This document shows positions 13,401-25,906 of a DNA stretch of 64,000 nucleotides, in pieces. The notes below the pieces were generated by a model, which saw only the letters and a program-made list of their open reading frames with translations, searched no databases and was not told where the DNA came from. Origin of the DNA: Triops longicaudatus (taxonomy: Eukaryota; Arthropoda; Branchiopoda; Notostraca; Triopsidae). The stretch spans positions 248,001-312,000 of the forward strand of contig JAGQDJ010000026.1 of assembly GCA_022885665.1 (NCBI GenBank), in the 5' to 3' direction. Position 1 is the first letter of the stretch; each line of letters begins with the position of its first letter. The translations under genes were made by a program, and so were the position numbers.

Positions 13401-15111
13401 GTCCGTTCCGGGTGTCAATGCGCGTCTCGATGCCATGTATGTGAAGTATATCTTGCCTTATGCTGCCTTAAGTGACGCCGACCGTCGTCAGTTGTTGGCG
13501 CAAGTTGACGAAGAATACCAGAAGCGTGAAATGCAGCGCCGTGAAGGACGTGATGAACCGAACAAGTCAGATACTGATTTGGAAGAGGAAGAATCGTCAG
13601 GAGACAGTGACGAAGATACAGACGAGTGCATCAGCAAAGTAATGACACGTATATCCCCACAAAAAATTATTACATTATGATTTGTCATATTTTCAAATAC
13701 TAGGACAAAAGTATCACCTTAAGTGCATTTTATCGCACTGCGTGCCATGTCTATTCTGCCCTATGTCCCAACGAAGCAAAAACAAATAACACGACGCTGT
13801 TGGAAAAAATGTATTGGCAGTACGTGGAAGGTGGCCATCGCCATATATCCGTATTAGGTGGATCGATTGATACGGGTTTGACCGGTGATTACGGGTTCCC
13901 TTCCACCAAAGTCGACAAACATCCCTGGAATCTCAAAGTGTTAAGTAGCGGCCAACAGTCGTTGCTGAGAGCCATGGGCCCACTTATGGGGGTTACGCTT
14001 CCCACGTTACACTTGAATATGCTTTTCAGCACGTGCTGCTGGTACCGAGATCCTCATGGCTTGCCATGGATTGAGTACTTGCATACCGGAGCTGACAAAG
14101 TCTGGTACGGTGTCGGTGCGGAACAAGCCACGGCGTTCCGTAATGCGCTACAAAAGTTAACACCTGATTTAATCCGCGAGAAACGCGTTTGGCTGCCTTC
14201 AGACACGGTTATGGTTCCACCAAATATCTTAAAGCAGGAAGGGGTGAACGTGTGCCGCACGGTACAAGAACCTGGGCAATTCATAGTCGTTTGGCCCCGG
14301 GCGTTTGTGTCGGCCATGGGAACTGGGTACTCCGTTTCCGAGAGCGTGTACTTCGCGCCATTAGACTGGTTAGATTCTGCACAGTACCTTTTCCAGGTGC
14401 GCAATAGTATTTAATCCCACTTTTTACTTTACCAATTCATTTATTTATCATTAGTATTTTTAAGTGAAAGCGTAAAATAATTTGAATACTATAATTTGTT
14501 TTTTAGGAAGCAAAATTGAGCTGCGAACCGACAGTTTTTAGCCTGGATCGCCTGGTAATAAGCTTGGCCCAAGACACGAGAGCAAATAGCAAGATTAGCT
14601 CCAAGATCAAACCATTGCTGACTGACTTAATGACCCAAGAGTGTAAAGGAAGACAGGCGTTGAAGAAACTAGGTATCGTACGGTGGGAAAAAGTGGCTTG
14701 GGCGAAGAACAAAGTTACAAAGGGTCGTAAGCTTTCAGTAGGAGCCAACCCTGAATTAGACGAAGAGTGGGAGTGCGATACTTGTCGGAAAAATCTGTTT
14801 TTATCAAGGGTAAGCATTCTGTTTGCCATATTCCATCGTTGCGATAATTTATTTAACGGATTGCTCTAGGTCGTGGATCCCGATGATACTTCATATTGCC
14901 TGGAACATGGAATTTTAGTGGTACGCAAAGCTGGAACGACTGCTGCGAGAAAGTTTGTTGTCAACTTTTCATACTCGGAGGTATATCGCTCTTACGTTCT
15001 TTTGGTATTGAATTTCTTTTTGTATGACATTTTCTTATTATTTTTTAGGAAGAGCTTCAAGATCTACAACAAACTGCTGCATTTGCTAAAAATAACAGAA
15101 AAGATTTATAA
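10474..15111 (+). CDS. JARID2: JARID2, PRC2 accessory protein (JmjN-ARID-JmjC, catalytically dead)
   Basis: Nuclear cofactor that targets and stimulates Polycomb repressive complex 2. Thirteen exons: 10474-10708, 10769-10920, 10975-11026, 11079-11312, 11362-11779, 11965-12279, 12345-12450, 12595-13014, 13351-13638, 13704-14396, 14507-14809, 14870-14980, 15049-15111; 1129 aa, phases consistent. N terminus begins MKVQAQRKFAQ, matching the vertebrate segment with the PRC2-methylated lysine. A basic, low-complexity middle follows, with acidic runs near 11630-11700. Then JmjN (about residues 533-575), ARID (about 585-680), JmjC in exon 10 (741-971) and a C5HC2-type zinc finger (CDTCRKNLF; SYCLEHG). 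Where active demethylases carry the HxE iron ligands, this has WYRDPHGLPWIEYLHTGAD as in vertebrate JARID2, so no demethylase activity is expected. Human JARID2 is 1246 aa; some N-terminal sequence may be missing upstream. Confidence 0.95.
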
Positions 15112-15429
15112 ACATGTGTTCAAAGAGCTCTGGAATAAGTGCTCTTATGCCTGATTACCGTCTTGTCGCGTGTAGTTTTAGTGTTTTGTATTGAGTGTTA
15201 TTTATACATTTTTACAAAGATTTTCTACCGAAAATTCCGTAAAGTTTCTGCCTTTCATGTTATTATCGATTACTAGAATACCCCCGATATATAAGAAACG
15301 ATACGATAAGAAGAGCACGTGCGAGAAGTGTGTGTTTGTTTTGCTCGCTTAAGAAGATTTGACGGCGAAACTTTTACAGTATTTATTGTGTTGCTTTTGT
15401 GACATTTGAAACATATATATTCTTCCGTA
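15112..15429. other. Intergenic, JARID2 to MTG1
   Basis: 318 bp, AT-rich, between two same-strand genes. Presumed JARID2 3' UTR and MTG1 promoter; no motif picked out. Confidence 0.5.
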
Positions 15430-17498
15430 ATGCGTATATTTGCTGCGTCTCTAGCTGAAAATGCAGTAAAATTTCGCCAGTCATTTGGCATGCCTGATCA
15501 TAACGTATTGCACTGGTTCCCCGGCCACATGACCAAAGGTAAGAAAGTATTTATCATACGTAAATTGTGACAAAGTATAAACATTCAAAAATTTTAGGCT
15601 TAAAACAGATGGAGACTCGCTTAAAGTCAGTGGATTGTGTGATCGAAGTTCATGATGCCAGGATACCGTTCTCTGGCCGTAATCCTAAGTTCAGGCACAC
15701 CGTATTAGGTATCAAACCTCACATCTTAGTCCTCAACAAGTCCGATCTCCTTGAAACGAAGCATCAGAAGACTATCATAGAGCGCCTTAAAGAAGAAGAG
15801 GGTATCAAACATGTTCTGTTCACGAACTGCAAGGATCAAAAGTGCCCAGGAGTAAAGTCGGTAAGAAGAGAATGAAATACTAGCATTCTATGTAAAAATT
15901 GACATTCTTGTTTAATTCTTGTCAGCTTGTGAAGCTTGGAGTGGATATAATATCAGAAAGTGACCGCTTTAATCGCAATGACGCTACCGATTATGTCATG
16001 ATGGTCATTGGCGTTCCGAACGTGGGAAAATCGTCGTTAATCAATATACTCAGAAGTAAAAATCTAAAGAAAAGAAAGGCCGCTCCTGTTGGCGCAGTAG
16101 CTGGTATAACTCGCAGCGTGCAAGAAAAAATTAAAGTTGCTGAAAATCCGCCCGTTTATCTCTTGGATACACCAGGGATCATGAACCCGCGCGTAGACTC
16201 CATCCTGGTGGGGCTCAAGTTAGCACTTTGCGGTAAAGAACACTTTTTTGCATACTTGAAATCCTTTTTTACTCTTTCCTTTCTGGGTAGGTGACGATTT
16301 TTTGTCCGAAAATGTTCTCTTTTTTTGTTCTTTAACGCTACTTAATCTCTGACTATTAAGTGTCACCTTAAGGTGTCATTTTACCTGTTCTAAGCCTCAG
16401 GTTATATTACCTGGTTAATCAGGTTTCCGAAATGTTAACAAGTGTCGTAAATTTACTACGGTTTTTTCCCGTTGAAATGCGACATGACAGGTACCTTGAA
16501 GGATCACCTGGTCGGCGAAGTCATCTTGGCAGACTTTCTCCTCTTTTGGCTGAACAAGACAGAAAACTTCAAGTGAGTCTTTTGTTCCTCACTTGCAACA
16601 CAAGCGATGTAAAGCCACTTTTATTTCGGGGCGTAACGTCTTTTAATGTTTAGATACGTGGAGCTTTTCCAGTTAGATAAACCTGTGGACAACGTTCTGG
16701 AATGGCTAGTGCCTGTGGCTGTTTCGCGAAACCTTCACCAACGAGTCAGAATGCCGGATGGTAATCTAGAAACTCGTTTTTTAAAACTTACCTTGTCTTT
16801 CGCTTACGCTCCATTACGAGACTTTTTTTGTTAGTCTAATTAATAGCGCCAGGTACCTTTCTAATAGGATACTAGTAAGTTCCTCATTTAAGTTTCTTGT
16901 CGATCCGAAAGCGTAAATATCGTAAGGTTCTTTTTACACAAGAATAACCACGCCTGCGTGATTGTTCGAAAAGCAAGAATAATCACGACGCCCTCATTTA
17001 TTCATACTTTTCTTATTCTTCAAACCCTATTGTTCTTCAAGTCTTTATTCTCGGCACCGTGAAAAAAAAATCCATAACTTTTGGCAACGTGTATTAACAT
17101 AGTGCACGCATAGAAAGCAACACAACCAAAAGATTGAGTTTCATCTCCTCTTTCTCGGAAAAACTTAGGGTAAAAGAAAACGTCATTCAACAAAAAAAGC
17201 AAGGGCGTTTTCTTAATATACAAGAGTTTTGTTGGGCTTTTCTAGACTGTTTTTTTTTTCAAAACTTCTCTTACTTGTCATAACTTCTTTTTTCGAAACA
17301 TCTTTTTTATACTAAGTCTAAAAAATGACAACAGCTGGGAATGAAACAGCTCTTTCTTTTTTCGAAAACTATTTAGGAAGTCTTCGCTTGCAACCCAACA
17401 TTGTTGCCGCCGCCCAAATTGTCGTGAGAGCCTTTCGCGAAGGAAACTTGAGCTCTCAATTCCTCGATTTACACGAAGCAACGTTTTTGCCTAGCTAA
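15430..17498 (+). CDS. MTG1: Mitochondrial ribosome-associated GTPase 1
   Basis: GTPase of the YlqF/RbgA group that assists large-subunit mitoribosome assembly on the matrix side of the inner membrane. Exons: 15430-15538, 15598-15860, 15926-16232, 16491-16572, 16654-16760, 17335-17498; 343 aa (human about 334), phases consistent. The first about 30 residues (MRIFAASLAENAVKFRQSFG) are positively charged and amphipathic, like a mitochondrial presequence; HWFPGHMTKG follows. The G motifs are circularly permuted as this family requires: NKSD (83-86) first, then the P-loop GVPNVGKSS (153-161), then DTPG (205-208). The C-terminal exon carries the conserved AAAQIVVRAFREGNL segment. Intron 5 (574 bp) is long for this region, and the last acceptor was chosen by homology and phase. 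Its 3' end faces the sFRP 3' end 264 bp away. Confidence 0.93.
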
Positions 17499-17762
17499 AA
17501 ATAAAACACACAAAAGGGCGAACTCGGTGGGGAAAAGTTTCGAGTTTCGCACACATAAAAGGTGAGGAAAGGTTACCAAAAAAATATTTACAGTTTTCTT
17601 AAAAGTTTATGTAAGGAAAAGAGATGGTTATGTAAAGCAAAAAGCAGCCGTTTTACAAGGACCTAAGAGACAAAGAAAAGTGTTTTCACTGGTGAGGCGG
17701 GGGTTTCGAGCATGTTTGATTTTTTTTTCTTCCAATCGTTTTTGAGCATCTCGCTATTGTTC

Positions 17763-20700
17763 TTAAGACGTGGGAATGGGCGTGGTTGTAGTTTTTGACC
17801 TGCTCCTGTTTCCATTCCGCCGCTCCGAGGGACTCGGGACGGGAGCGGGGGTAGTAGATGGGGGCGTGGTCTTAGGTTGCTTTTTGTTCCGAGGACCTTG
17901 AGCTCTTGTTTGTGGTTCTGCAGCTTCGATTAGTGTTGCATTGTTGACGTTGAATTTGCCACGCTTGCGCCGACCAGTGTCGTTATTCGTTGGAGTACCC
18001 AAGTGGGTTTGACTTAAGTGGGCATCTCCAAAAACCAATTTCGGATCTGAGCAGTTGAATTTCTTGAACATTTTAACCGCAGATTTGATTGCCTATTATA
18101 GAATCAAGAAAAGATTTATTTTAAAAGTAATTCTCCTTTCCATGCCACCTGGGGTTTGTGTAAAGTTTACAGTGTCCTATACGAAAACTTTACGCAAAAC
18201 TTTCGTAACTGTTTGGAATGCAAGTGTGTAGGCACCGTGCTTAAAGTCAACGACTCGCAACTTTTTTTAACTATTATTATTTTTAGACAACTTGCGTAAA
18301 ACTCTTCTTCGGTGTATAATAGGCTATGAGCTGAGTAAGCATGTCATACGAATGGTGCGTATGCTACGCGGGTGGTGTAGATCTCGTAAATTACTAATTT
18401 GTGTAAAGTCGTTAAAGAAGGCAATAAAAGGTTTAGTAGTGGAAGGTAACACATACCCTGGATCGTTTATTCCACGGGAGAATAAATGTGGGGATTAATT
18501 CCGATCCTCGTTGAGTTCCCATGATGAGCAGTTTATCGGCCGCCGGTGGGCGGAGCACCGTGTCGCAGCATGATTCTCCAGGCAGTTCTAGGGTGAGGGT
18601 ATGCCGGCCAGGTTCTCCACTGGCTCCCGTGCGCTTGGACCCCTTTCGCCACGCCTCTTTGAGAGGTCCGTCCACTTTGAGGATTTTGACTTTTTTCACC
18701 ATAATTTTGCTCTTCTTCATTTTTCGTCCTTTGCCCCTAATTACTAACGAGCAAAAACAGTTATGGAATGTCCACCTGAGCTATGCTGTGACATGTGTAT
18801 TGACAACTTACCAAAATCAGCTCGACAGAAATGGTCGAGGATATTTTCATAGGTGTCGACTTGGTGGCACGCCCCACATTCGCCTAAGATAACAAAAGTG
18901 TTGAGGGTTAAAAGAGCGTAGTTGGCCAAGGCTTGTTATGCTTGGGCACTGTTTGACAAGGCGAATGGGGAAATCTTCATGTTTTTTCATTCTTTTATGC
19001 TTTGGTTTTGAGGGAGAAGGAAGCTTCGACAAGCATTCAAGCTCGAAAGCAAGCTTATTTCATCACACAAATGTAAACAGTCACGCCGTTTGTTTTTAGG
19101 TGTCTTTCAGAGAGGGGCGAGTGCGGTTGGAATTTGTTTTCAATAGACGGGCGTGGTAAATTGCAAAAAGTTCGTTGGCAGTAATGTGAGACGGGAATAG
19201 CTACGAAGTACTTTTATGTATAGGAGGACGGTTTTCCCTAAAGATTGCGAGACTGTCACGGGCCCCCACTAACTAACGGTCGCCAACCTGAACTGTACTC
19301 GTGAGTTTTGTTTAAGTTTGAAATTTGAAACTCATAACAAGCAACAAGAAGTAAAACAATAAACGCGTAACCCTTGGGAATTAGAATCTTTACTTGCTAC
19401 ACTGCGTTTAAGCTTAGTTCTGAGCTGTAAATTTAAACGTACAATGGAAAATGCATGTTCTTGCAGCTAATTAAAAAAAACTTGAGGAAAAGTTAGGAAA
19501 TATTTAGAAATACCCTAACTAAATTAACATAGCTGTTACCGACGTTCGTAACACTTTTTGTATTTAAAAGCTTTACACAAATTTTAGATAATATATATTC
19601 TATATTGTATTTACACTCTTAAAACTCCCTGCGTCAGCTCTAAAAATTCTCGATTTTCGACCGTTGCGTGTTGAAACTAGTAACGTTACCTATATTTGCG
19701 GATATGAGAAAGAAGCCTACGAGGGCTATAGTAAAAATTGACGTATCTTAACAACGCACCTTTTACGTAACTTCATATAGCGAGCACGATTTATTCCTCA
19801 GCATGTCTCAAATGCGTCTTAAGGTATCGTCGCTGTAACTGTAAAATCACTCATTAATTCCTGTCCTAAGTACCGATAGTATAACGAGATTACACTACAG
19901 TCGATAGTGAAAATGACAGTTTCCCGTTGTGGGTTACAGACAATTCGCGAGAGGATGGTGTCGAATGCCGTTCCCGTGATTTTTGTAGCGTTAGCGGTGG
20001 GATTTACGCTTCTGTCGTTTTTCTGTACTGAACATGTCACTGTTGAGTCTGGCTATAATCTACCCTTTTATAACGTATTATCGGCTAATGTGGACGGAAT
20101 AGAATATCCTCGTTTATGTAAAGCTAAGAAAACCGTCCCATCTAACTTAGTGTGATATACCGAACAGCTTTTGTGCTCCGAGGTTCGTTATAATGAGATT
20201 TTATACGATTTCTCAAATTTAGAGCTTGATTGCAGTATCCTAGCTATCTGTTGTGAAGAGTTATGATTAGCGAACAAAATGTTTTAATCGAGGATGGTTT
20301 ACCTGGCCCCGCCCCTGCTTTGCCGCCATGCGCGTTAGTAGAGCTAGGATTACTAGAACTGCTACTACCGGATCCCGGTGAGGAGGCCGCGGCGCCGGCC
20401 ATGGGCGTGATGCACATGTCGTTATCGAGAGGAAATTTGTCGCAACGGAACATATCCGGCCAAGGGTAGCCATACGCTTTCATCCGACCTTCGCAGCCTG
20501 TCCGGACTTTTTCACACAAGTCTCGACAGGGGTAAATAGGGCGGTCTAAACAGACGGGTGAAAAGAGCGAACAGAGAAATAGTTGTGTATCCGGGTGGCA
20601 ACGCACGTTCAACAGCGGGACCCACGACGCGGCTTGCTGGAGGACTTCGCCGAGCGAATCGTGCTCCAACAAATTCGGCAGCCGCATTTTGGAGTAGCCA

Positions 20701-20918
20701 ATACCATGACACAATGAAAGATTACGAGGGATATCTACACAAGTAGGCGGCGCAGAACGTCCCGCACCCAAAATCCCTCCGTGACTCCAATGATCTAAAT
20801 ACCCGCCGCCAGTACCGGCCCCCAAACTGCTCGGGTTATTTGGTAACGCCTCCAGCACCTGAGCTAAACCTCCTAGGACGAACACCAAGTGTAGCCAACT
20901 GCCTTTCATTTTCTTCAA
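17763..20918 (-). CDS. SFRP: Secreted frizzled-related protein (CRD + NTR domains)
   Basis: Secreted Wnt modulator. Exons in transcript order: 20918-20303, 18883-18812, 18728-18457, 18092-17763; 429 aa, phases consistent. A signal peptide (MKKMKGSWLHLVFVLGGLAQ) is followed by a Gly-rich linker and a frizzled cysteine-rich domain with all ten cysteines (Cys60-Cys169, including PVCLDRPIYPCRDLC and YPWPDMFRCDKFP). After a Ser/Gly/Ala-rich linker comes a netrin-like domain: ECGACHQVDTYENILDHFC, KKVKILKVDGP, a paired CC, LIMGTQRG and PWNKRSR, closing with FNCSDPKLVFG. The tail is Pro/Thr/Lys/Arg-rich and could bind heparan sulphate (inference). It lacks the transmembrane part of a Frizzled receptor. 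It is longer than most sFRPs (about 300-350 aa) because of linkers and tail. Intron 1 (1.4 kb) holds inverted-repeat element ends. Confidence 0.92.
19874..20204. repeat. Two right-hand ends of the inverted-repeat family inside sFRP intron 1
   Basis: At 19874-19900 (agtataacgagattacac) and 20183-20204 (ggttcgttataatgagattt), both in the same orientation and both matching the right end of the 7122-7278 element. No convincing left ends were found, so these may be degraded or nested copies. Confidence 0.45.
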
Positions 20919-23731
20919 TTTTTATTGAACTTTTTCCTCCCTTTTTTATAAAGGTTCTTCGGTGTCAAAGATCAGTTTTACGTGAGGAATTTATGGCCAC
21001 AATTTAGTAGATTGGAGACCGTGGGCATCCGGTTTGTCAGAGGCAGTTCGCAGAGATTTTAATCACGGTATTCGATGGGAATTTGGGGTTCAAACGTAGG
21101 ATACCCCCGAGTATGAGCGCAGTTAACGTTTATGAGTATGCCGTGGGATTGTTTGAGGTTGCGAAAGTGTTGGTTTTCGTTCCGGTTGTTCTTCTTGAGT
21201 ATTTGCTGGGAAGAGACTGATAACTCCCCTTTTAACATCCAGATTCAGTGTAGGTAAATTGAGTTATATAAACTTATTGAAAATGTTCAGTTTTTTTTTT
21301 CACATAAACTTACAGTGATGAAAAGAAACTCGACGCGCAATAGTCTGACTTTCGGTTTTTAATCGTGTGATGACGAATTCACTGAGTCAAACTTCCGGGT
21401 TTGAGGCTTTTTTATAAAATTGCGATTGACTTAGTTTTGGTCACTTAGGAGCCAGTTTATTCGAAATTTTGGCTGTTTGATGAACAAGAATTTAATAGAG
21501 TTGATCACTAATTTCCCGAAAGTACGGTTAAAACACTTTTCCTTTCACGGTCCTGTTTACCAACATTTTGGGTCCAGCGTTTTTCGTTATCAGGATACGG
21601 CAGGTTTGCCCATCCATGGGCCACTAGTCTCACAACTTTTTTTTAACTTCCCTTTTTCTTAGGTTAATTCGTTAACCACGAGCAGCTGTAAACGTCCCCA
21701 GTGCCCACGTCAAGTGACCCTGAAAAATGAATCTTTTAATTTGGTGGTGAGGGGCAAAAATCAATGTCCCTGGCGTTAAGCTGCGTAGGTGGCCACTGAA
21801 TTAAGACCTATCGACACTTCGAGCGCAAGAGCTGCGGCTGCACTGACTCCAGCAAGCTTTTGTGTGTCGTCCCAATGCTGGCCAGGTTCACTCACCGCCG
21901 CCACATTTCCCTCTCCTCACAACTCAGGCTCGTTCGGTTGGAAGATCTTCCAAGAGGCTGATTTTCTGGGTGTCGGGGCTGTCGTGTACGTCTTGTTCGC
22001 CGTGTCTGACAAGAGGCAGGCCTCATACACGCTCACGCTCGTATAGTCTCTCGCACTATGAGCTCTAGGAAATTGGGGTTCGAGCTAAGAGGAAGAGACA
22101 GTGCGGGGAGTGCGAGAAGAAGAGAGAGCGAGTTGCTGCCAACCCATGGGAGCTCCGAAAAACCTGTTTTGCTGTTTGCCCAGGGTATATGTCTTGTTTA
22201 ACACATGCCAAGTTTTACATACACATCTCCTCCTTTGTAAAATTCTCCCTGGGCTTTTAAACAGGTAAACCAGGCGGGTGGAAGACGGTTGAATACCGAG
22301 GGGTTGAAAACGGCGGAGGGAGGAAGGATAGACAGGTGGGAAAAAAATTATCATGGGCCAAAGGTAAGTCTGGCCCAGCTCCAGATGTAGATTGGCGATA
22401 GATTGTCGTGTACACCTGGATGACTAAAGTTGGGCATGGTGCGTTAAAGGGAAAGGAGGAGGGTGGTTCAACAGTTGGACCCGAACCGGTTTTGCCTAAG
22501 GATTTCGGCTTCCCAGCCGCTGTTGGGTGGTTTGGCGATAGTAGAGTTGCATGGGTTTTGAAGGGAAAGCAAAACAACTGTCGATTAGCATGTCACTTTT
22601 CATCCTCCCTTATGGATTTTATCAGCTGGTCGGTAGAGACGCAATGGGGGGCCCTCGATACCTTTTCCAACCTTTTTGTCTTAAACCTTTTCTTCCTCCA
22701 CCTTTTTTCCCTTGTTCTGGCGGATTGTCTGCTGTCGCCTTCCCCAAATTTGGGGGGTGAGTGGGAGGAGATAGAAAATTAGTGGGCACTTAATCATTTG
22801 GCACGAGTGTAGGACAGCTCTCATAAAGAAGGTCAAAGGATTCTCTGGAGATAGGGTTGAAACAGGGAGACCTTGAGGATATGTAAACATTCTCAATGGT
22901 TTAGATTATAAGGGATTCTAAACATAGGTTGCTTATCGTCGTGGATGCGGGGTTAGCGAGAATTTGTCTGATCCATAGTGTGGTCTGCGTCTAGTGAACG
23001 GTCTACGTGACCGGAAAGGAGGAGTCACGCCGTGGAACGCACTTCCCAGCTTGCTTACCAGTACAAGGGGGATTCCGTCTAGCACACTTGGGTGTTTTGA
23101 CCTTATCGTCTTCTCACCGTATAGTATGAACCCTGTTATGCATTTCCGAGTTTCGCAATAGGTTACGCATGTAAAGCTGGTCGAAGCCTGTTCACTGCAT
23201 CTGCATAGGCCAACTATGTTTAACCAGTTACCGTACTTTGCATATGTAAACCATAGGTAGATGTTATCCATGTCATGTTCTACGCCAGTATGCATCGTAA
23301 GTTAGTGGCATACCGTGAATTTGCGTTACTAGTTTAACTATGTCTTTCAAAAAATGTCTTTCTTCGAAGAGATTTTCTTTAGAATTTTTTATTGACGTTC
23401 AGATGTACAACATAGAGCAGTAGTTAGATTACACATTCGCATTCATGTATATGCACTTTTGGGCCACGCCCCTTGTTTCTATCACAGCTGCACAGCCGTT
23501 AAACACGCACCCGAACGCTTTCACTCATGTAAAAAAATTAAATCTTCAAAGAAAAATAATAATAATAGTTAATAATCCTGCTAAAGGAGCCTGTATCACA
23601 CCAGTTGTTAAAAATTTTGGAACCATCATTCGGTTGTTTTTGCTTTTTAACTTTGGAATTTTGAAACTAATTAATGATTTTTGCCATTGGTGAAGTTTCA
23701 CTAAAGGGTGGGCCACAGATCTTGTACAATA
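20919..23731. other. Intergenic, sFRP 5' side to SIAH 3' side
   Basis: 2.8 kb without a recognised gene. From about 21.69 to 22.9 kb the base composition is clearly richer in G+C than the surroundings, and several unrelated open frames of 70-124 codons overlap on both strands without a domain. A perfect 14-bp palindrome ccccaaatttgggg lies at 22742-22755. It may contain the sFRP promoter and enhancers or an unrecognised exon. Confidence 0.4.
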
Positions 23732-25144
23732 TTAACACATGGAAATGGTTACGTTGATACCCAAATTTCCATTATCCGCAAAGAGCTGTGCAATGCTAGT
23801 ATCAAAAACGAGGCAGTCGGAGTTGAGAATTGCTGAGGACACACCTTCGTGAATTGAACGCGGCGTCGCTTCCCATGTAAGACGGCGACGGTGTCCACTT
23901 AGCTCCAATCTGAATTGCAAATTATGAATAAAATGTATTAGAAATGCATTAAAAGGAGTCAAGGAAAACAATACATTGAAATATCCCTCAGTAGAAACAC
24001 TCGCACCAGAAATTGATTCACTATCCAGAAAAAAATACTGATATTAATAATTCAACTAACTAAAATACACGCTGCTAGTAACACGAGATTATGGGTCTAT
24101 TCATACTAAAACAAATATAACATATGCGTGTATTACTTATCCTGTTACAGTCGCAAATAGCAAGCTAGGTTGTAAATGTAGGCCATATTCTGTAGTTTTT
24201 AAGTACCGTAACTTTTCCCATTTTAGTAGCTTTTTGGTACATTTCCTTTCTATTGCCAATAAGAATCACCTGTTAATATAATATTTGTTAATAAAAAAAA
24301 GTACAAAATCTTGAATGAAATGCTGGCTTACGTCTATGATAATCAAGAGAAGCGCTTCTTTGAAACTGTACCTGTATGCGAAACTTTCGGCTTGTTTGCG
24401 AGTACCGATGAGTTGAACAATGGCAAAAAATTGTTGTAAACCGTCGTATTTCTCCTGCTTCTCTAACACGAGCATGAAATGATGACCAAAGCAGGACTGC
24501 ATCATGACCCAATCCACAGCGCCCGGTAAGTTGATGTCCGTCGCTAGGAAAACAATATCCTCGCCTTGGAGAGTGGTGATGGAACGGTGTTGACTCACCA
24601 GGTGAGGCATGACTTGCTCTAATGACCCTTGCCACTTACACGAGGCGCCGGGACAGGGACACGAATAAGGCCGAAATTCACATGTCTCTTCGTGCTCGCT
24701 CTTTTCCGTATGAAGCATTGAAGCTGAACAACCTGAGCCCACATATTTGCACGGGAAAAATACTGTCGAGGCCACCTTTTCCATGGCTAGATTGCGGATA
24801 TTGCCTACGTTTAATTAAATATTATGGATCAGTCTAACGGTCGTTATTGTCTGGTAATGAGCGTAAAATACGAATAATATATTTTTCATTTTACCCAAGC
24901 TGCCTCGACATGTAGGGCAACATGTTAACTTAGGCCTGCAATTGGAGCAAACTAGGTGTCCACTGTGACATTGTAAAATCGGAGGCAAGACGTATTCGAA
25001 ACAAACTGGGCATTCGAAAAAACTTGCCAAGTCCGCCGTGGGAATGACGGAACTCACTCCTCCGGTATTTGAGGGAGGAACTAACGTGGTTGTAGGAGTT
25101 CGTGACTTGGAGGACATTCTTTGAACTGTAGCAGGTCGACTCAT
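23732..25144 (-). CDS. SIAH1: SIAH-type RING E3 ubiquitin ligase
   Basis: Cytosolic/nuclear E3 ligase of the seven-in-absentia family. Exons: 25144-24895, 24804-24372, 23909-23732; 286 aa, the usual family length (about 282), phases consistent. Order of parts: a variable Ser/Thr-rich N terminus (1-42); RING finger from CPVC (45-48) to CPTC (76-79); the conserved linker GNIRNLAMEKVA; two SIAH zinc fingers (CKYVGSGC...H; CPCPGASCKW...H); then the substrate-binding TRAF-like domain ending in NLGINVTISMC, the canonical SIAH C terminus. It is head-to-head with LIG4, start codons 762 bp apart. Confidence 0.97.
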
Positions 25145-25906
25145 TCGCTGTAAAAAAAAATACCCAATGCACTAAAGCAGTCCCTCTATGAAAAAGAACA
25201 TTTGAGGTTAGCTTAGTTGTTTCAAGAAAAAGCAGCATGTTGTGTACGTACATTGAAAGCTTTCGGCGTTTACAGCAGCACGCGTTTGGCGGACACACAT
25301 ACAAAATGTGGTGGAACTTTGTTTTGCTGTATTTTGTGTTGTGAGACAAAGGACAATCAAACTGAATGTAAACTTTAGTTTAAAGGATATACGCAGATAT
25401 GGAACTGGGAATAAGTGTGCATGTAAACACTACATATTCGCAGTTCCGCGCGAAAAATTAAGATTTCGAAAAGTAGCAACAACATGAAATTTCGAACTTA
25501 TCAAATGAATAACAAAGTGGCCCAAAAAACTCTCACAGTTCTATTTATATAGTAAAAATCTTTGTTTTGCTAATAATATGAAAGCATATACTTGTCAGGG
25601 GTGTTGTCAATTTCCAATGTGAATCTCTCGAGGACGTATCACACAATGTTACGGAACAGGTCTCTTTTTCAAAACAGTATTTTTCGTTCTTTTGCTAATT
25701 CCTTGTCCATAGCCTGAGATATGGAGCGAGCTTCAGACTGAAATTGGTAAAAAAGGAAAAACTACGTGCAATAAAAGGACCTAATTGTTCAGATGAAGCT
25801 GACTAGGTATTAGGTTGAATACGTGGGTACATTGGAGGCGTGGTAAAAATCCATTTGTCTATGGACTGTAAACAAGGACGAAGCTGACCGAATTTACTTT
25901 GCAAGC
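25145..25906. promoter_or_regulatory. Shared head-to-head region, SIAH / LIG4
   Basis: 762 bp between divergent start codons must contain both promoters and 5' UTRs. No core promoter element was confidently identified by eye. Confidence 0.5.
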
